This document shows positions 61,732-64,000 of a stretch of 64,000 nt of DNA, one piece after another. Under the pieces are notes generated by a model. That model saw nothing but the letters and a program-made list of their open reading frames with translations, made no database searches and was not told the origin of the DNA. A program made the translations under genes and the position numbers. Numbering within the stretch: position 1 is the first letter of the stretch; every line of letters begins with the position of its first letter. This DNA is from Pinibacter aurantiacus (lineage in GTDB: Bacteria; Bacteroidota; Bacteroidia; Chitinophagales; Chitinophagaceae), in the NCBI RefSeq assembly GCF_019130065.1, contig NZ_JAHSPG010000016.1, forward strand, positions 434,001-498,000, in the 5' to 3' direction.

Positions 61732-62778
61732 ATGACACAAATGAAAGTCATAGTGCCGGTACTTAACATTCGCAAAGCGCCTGTGGAAGACTTTTCCGAC
61801 AAGAGTAATGTAGTGGCGAAGCTATTTAACGGCGCGCCTTTCATAACTGTAAAAGAGAAAACAAATAAACTTGGAAAATGGTACCAGAATGAAAAAGGAT
61901 ATTGGGGCTGGGAAGTGGGGCTGGGCTCACCATCGGCTATAGAGAAACCTATTCCTGATTTGCAGTCTTTTTTGAATTCGTGCTTTGACGGACAAACACT
62001 CAAGTCTGAAATCAATTACGGTGCCCTGTTGGAAATGGAAGATGCTGTGAAATTAACATCCGGACAAGATGTGACCATTGGCATACTGGATCACCCCATG
62101 AGCAAGTCGATCCAATTTAATAATCCGGTCGCTGCACCTTTTCACGTAAATGACCCGCTGTTTAATTTTCACGCAAACTTCATCGCAGGAATAATTGCGG
62201 GAACTACAGGCGTGATAGGATTTGCAAATAAATGTCGGTTGGTTGAATTGCCTATATACAATGCCAGAGCGAGTTCCAGCGGTATTGATATAAATGCGGT
62301 ATTGCAATTTGTTAATAGAGATGATCAACCTATGATTGTTAATATCAGCAATAAACTGGATGCACAATATAATGATACAATAAGAAATTTCAGACCCAAT
62401 AAGATTGTAGTTGCCGCTGCAGGAATTGATGAACAGTTGTGCGCCGATACAATCAGAGATCCTGCCTCACTTGATAATGTTATTGCAGTAGGTGCAATAA
62501 CAAAGCCATTGAGTAATCTACCGAAGCTCAATAACAAAGTAGATTTCGTTTTGCCAAATTTCAATTTCGTATCCTATGGTAAGGCTTCCAATCTTTTTGC
62601 GCAGGAAAAAGGCGACAGCTTTGCTTGTGCAGTTGTATCCGGAATCATTGCGTTATTGATATCATCTAACAAAGTTGGATTTGACAAAGCATCAATAAAA
62701 AATGCATTGAATGAAATTGCTTTTCCGTCTTCTGTGGAATCATTCAATAGTCTTAACGTCATTAATGTTACGTCATGA
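61732..62778 (+). CDS. Subtilase (S8)-like protein with N-terminal SH3-like domain, possibly inactive
   Basis: The 348-residue protein starts directly after the stop of the muramidase gene. Residues about 1-65 resemble the SH3-like start of that protein (VLNIRKAPVEDFSDK ... GKWYQNEKGYWGWEVGLG). The subtilase core has Asp120 (IGILDHP), His147 (FNFHANFIAGIIAG) and Ser296 (GDSFACAVVSGIIALL). The usual HGT is HAN, GTSxA is GDSFA, and the oxyanion Asn in AAGN is replaced by Ile232 (AAAGIDE), so activity may be weak or lost. No signal peptide. It overlaps the next gene by 4 bp. Confidence 0.78.
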   Translation: MTQMKVIVPVLNIRKAPVEDFSDKSNVVAKLFNGAPFITVKEKTNKLGKWYQNEKGYWGWEVGLGSPSAIEKPIPDLQSFLNSCFDGQTLKSEINYGALLEMEDAVKLTSGQDVTIGILDHPMSKSIQFNNPVAAPFHVNDPLFNFHANFIAGIIAGTTGVIGFANKCRLVELPIYNARASSSGIDINAVLQFVNRDDQPMIVNISNKLDAQYNDTIRNFRPNKIVVAAAGIDEQLCADTIRDPASLDNVIAVGAITKPLSNLPKLNNKVDFVLPNFNFVSYGKASNLFAQEKGDSFACAVVSGIIALLISSNKVGFDKASIKNALNEIAFPSSVESFNSLNVINVTS

Positions 62779-64000
62779 AAAGAATAACCTTAGCATTCCT
62801 CTTGTTTGTTCCATTTTTATTGAATGCGCAGAATGCTTACTACGATGCAATAAAGCTCAGAACGCTTTATTCAGTTGGAGATGATAAATTAAAGATCGGC
62901 GACTCTGCGTTTATCAATATCCCTGATATTCCTGAAGTGCATCAGATATTGCAGTGGTATGTTATGCCTGAAAAAAGCCCTATCGATTCCATGGAGAAAT
63001 CCTTTAGATACAATCCCTTCCTAAGGTTTGATCCAAATGCTTCCAAAGGTGCATTTACAAGTTTGGTACAATCCGGTATAGGAGCTCTTGGAAATCTTGA
63101 TGTAACCAACATAGCAGACGGCCTCGCAAGATTTCTCATAAAACGGGGAAAAGAAGAACTGAATATTGCTTTTTTTGAAAGGATGAAGAAATATCTTGAT
63201 GATCATGTTGAAGCGAGAACATTATTTCCGTCTACCACGGCTTTTTTAGGTAGCATCGCTTCGTATCGTTATTCGGAATTTTTGCAATCATTACGCGAAG
63301 CATTTTATAAAGATGTTAGCAACCTGATTGTGAATTTGAATTTACTGATTGATCTTCCCAAGTACCAGCAGCTTTTGAAAACATTACCGGAGATACGTTT
63401 GGCGATACGCTCCGCGAAAATAATCAGCGCACTTTCGCAGCCTGATTCATCACTACATCCAGCGATTCTGATCAATCATTTTGCACAATTGAGCGAGTGG
63501 GGCGAAATGAACATCAATCTGCAAAGTTCATGGCTGGTGCTGGATAAAATTTCTGAAAGCGTGAGACGTGTTGAATACACAGTGGATACGAAACGGTCAT
63601 TAACTGTAAAGACAGTACCAATGACGAAAGATACATTTACGGTGAAGATGATTCAGTTGGCCCCAAATCTGTTTAAGACGGATACTACAAAGATTTCCGC
63701 AAAAGGCCTTGTAAGGGTTGACAGTGTTGTGTTGTTGAAGTATGACACTATCTATAATAAAGAGGTAGCATGGATAAGGTTCAGCGATTTTAACCAGAAT
63801 ATTTTAAACGACACCCTTACCTTGAGAATATACCTGGGCCTGTTGTATCAAAAGATGCAGAACATTGCTTTCCAGTACGCACCAGGCAAGGATACCAGCG
63901 TGCAGGATTTTATGAGGGACAATGCGGATAATATTTTGAAGATTGCAGATCTCATAGAAAACTTTTTAGTGTTGGCAAATGATGTAGAACAAACGTTGAA
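62775..64000 (+). CDS. Exported protein of unknown function (cut by window end)
   Basis: An ATG at 62775 overlaps the previous stop codon (ATGA) and opens a frame that is uninterrupted to the window end, at least 408 residues. It has a signal peptide (MKRITLAFLLFVPFLLNAQ, cut after AQ), then a mostly helical region (GLARFLIKRGKEELNIAFFE; SASYRY-type helices; ILINHFAQLSEWGEMNINLQ). I do not recognise a family. Translational coupling ties it to the muramidase/subtilase operon, and it is the only one of the four with a clear Sec signal. Confidence 0.85.
   Translation, partial: MKRITLAFLLFVPFLLNAQNAYYDAIKLRTLYSVGDDKLKIGDSAFINIPDIPEVHQILQWYVMPEKSPIDSMEKSFRYNPFLRFDPNASKGAFTSLVQSGIGALGNLDVTNIADGLARFLIKRGKEELNIAFFERMKKYLDDHVEARTLFPSTTAFLGSIASYRYSEFLQSLREAFYKDVSNLIVNLNLLIDLPKYQQLLKTLPEIRLAIRSAKIISALSQPDSSLHPAILINHFAQLSEWGEMNINLQSSWLVLDKISESVRRVEYTVDTKRSLTVKTVPMTKDTFTVKMIQLAPNLFKTDTTKISAKGLVRVDSVVLLKYDTIYNKEVAWIRFSDFNQNILNDTLTLRIYLGLLYQKMQNIAFQYAPGKDTSVQDFMRDNADNILKIADLIENFLVLANDVEQTL

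Noticed and set aside
1-64000. tRNA, rRNA, riboswitch and prophage genes
   Set aside because: None was recognised on either strand by reading; a covariance search would be needed to exclude small RNA families fully.

Overview
The window reads as chromosomal DNA of a Bacteroidota bacterium, most likely of the Chitinophagaceae type. Reasons: a SusC/SusD pair with a FecI-type sigma factor and FecR, type IX secretion (T9SS) components, lysine-rich lipoproteins with CKK/CNKK lipoboxes, promoters of the TTG-N19/20-TAnnTTTG class, moderate GC, and many palindromic intergenic repeats. No prophage, IS transposase, CRISPR array, rRNA or tRNA gene was seen.

Layout. (1) 1-58: the first codons of a leftward glutamate synthase large subunit. 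(2) 561-5753: small accessory genes (BCP-type peroxiredoxin lipoprotein, Asp/Glu racemase family, NTF2-like, KAS III-like synthase, beta-barrel, NIPSNAP, a 56-residue membrane protein), with a perfect 24-bp inverted repeat and a MITE-like element. (3) 5883-21034, all leftward: a nearly complete branched-chain amino acid locus in the order leuA, leuC, methyltransferase, leuD, tandem ABC ATPase, leuB, then ilvD, ilvB, ilvN, DinB-like, ilvC, ilvA. Between leuB and ilvD lies a short unannotated gene for an Ile/Val-rich leader peptide, with its own promoter, an antiterminator pairing and an intrinsic terminator: a classical transcription attenuator for the ilv half. (4) 21225-23434: a helical-repeat protein and a lipoprotein. 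(5) 23608-39195: sigma factor, FecR, SusC, SusD, HExxH lipoprotein, DUF4302-like lipoprotein, T9SS cargo with an MBG-like domain, PorV-like protein, Ig-repeat protein and lipoprotein, apparently one nutrient-uptake and surface-export locus. (6) 39674-46730: rpoC with its own promoter and without rpoB beside it, an OmpH/Skp-like chaperone, PhzF-like protein and RNase Z. (7) 46872-51284: AraC regulator, two tandem copies of a ~60-nt putative small RNA gene, TauE-like permease and small enzymes. (8) 51533-58044: sufB-C-D-S-E, a SufT-like gene and an Rrf2 regulator with three cysteines; a palindrome overlaps the sufB promoter. (9) 58280-64000: a membrane protein, then a tightly coupled four-gene operon (three-helix membrane protein, GH25 muramidase, subtilase-like protein, exported unknown protein) cut by the window end.

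How the genes work together. The leu/ilv block supplies most enzymes for Leu, Ile and Val except the transaminase; leuA lacks the leucine-sensing domain, and the attenuator supplies transcriptional control by Ile/Val supply. Region 5 fits uptake of an unknown substrate across the outer membrane under sigma/anti-sigma control. Region 8 makes and regulates Fe-S clusters, which IlvD and LeuCD need. The best candidates for something undescribed are the twin small RNA genes (48046-48437), the coupled operon at 59271-64000, the methyltransferase placed between leuC and leuD, and palindromic repeats that became in-frame coding sequence in the ABC ATPase gene.
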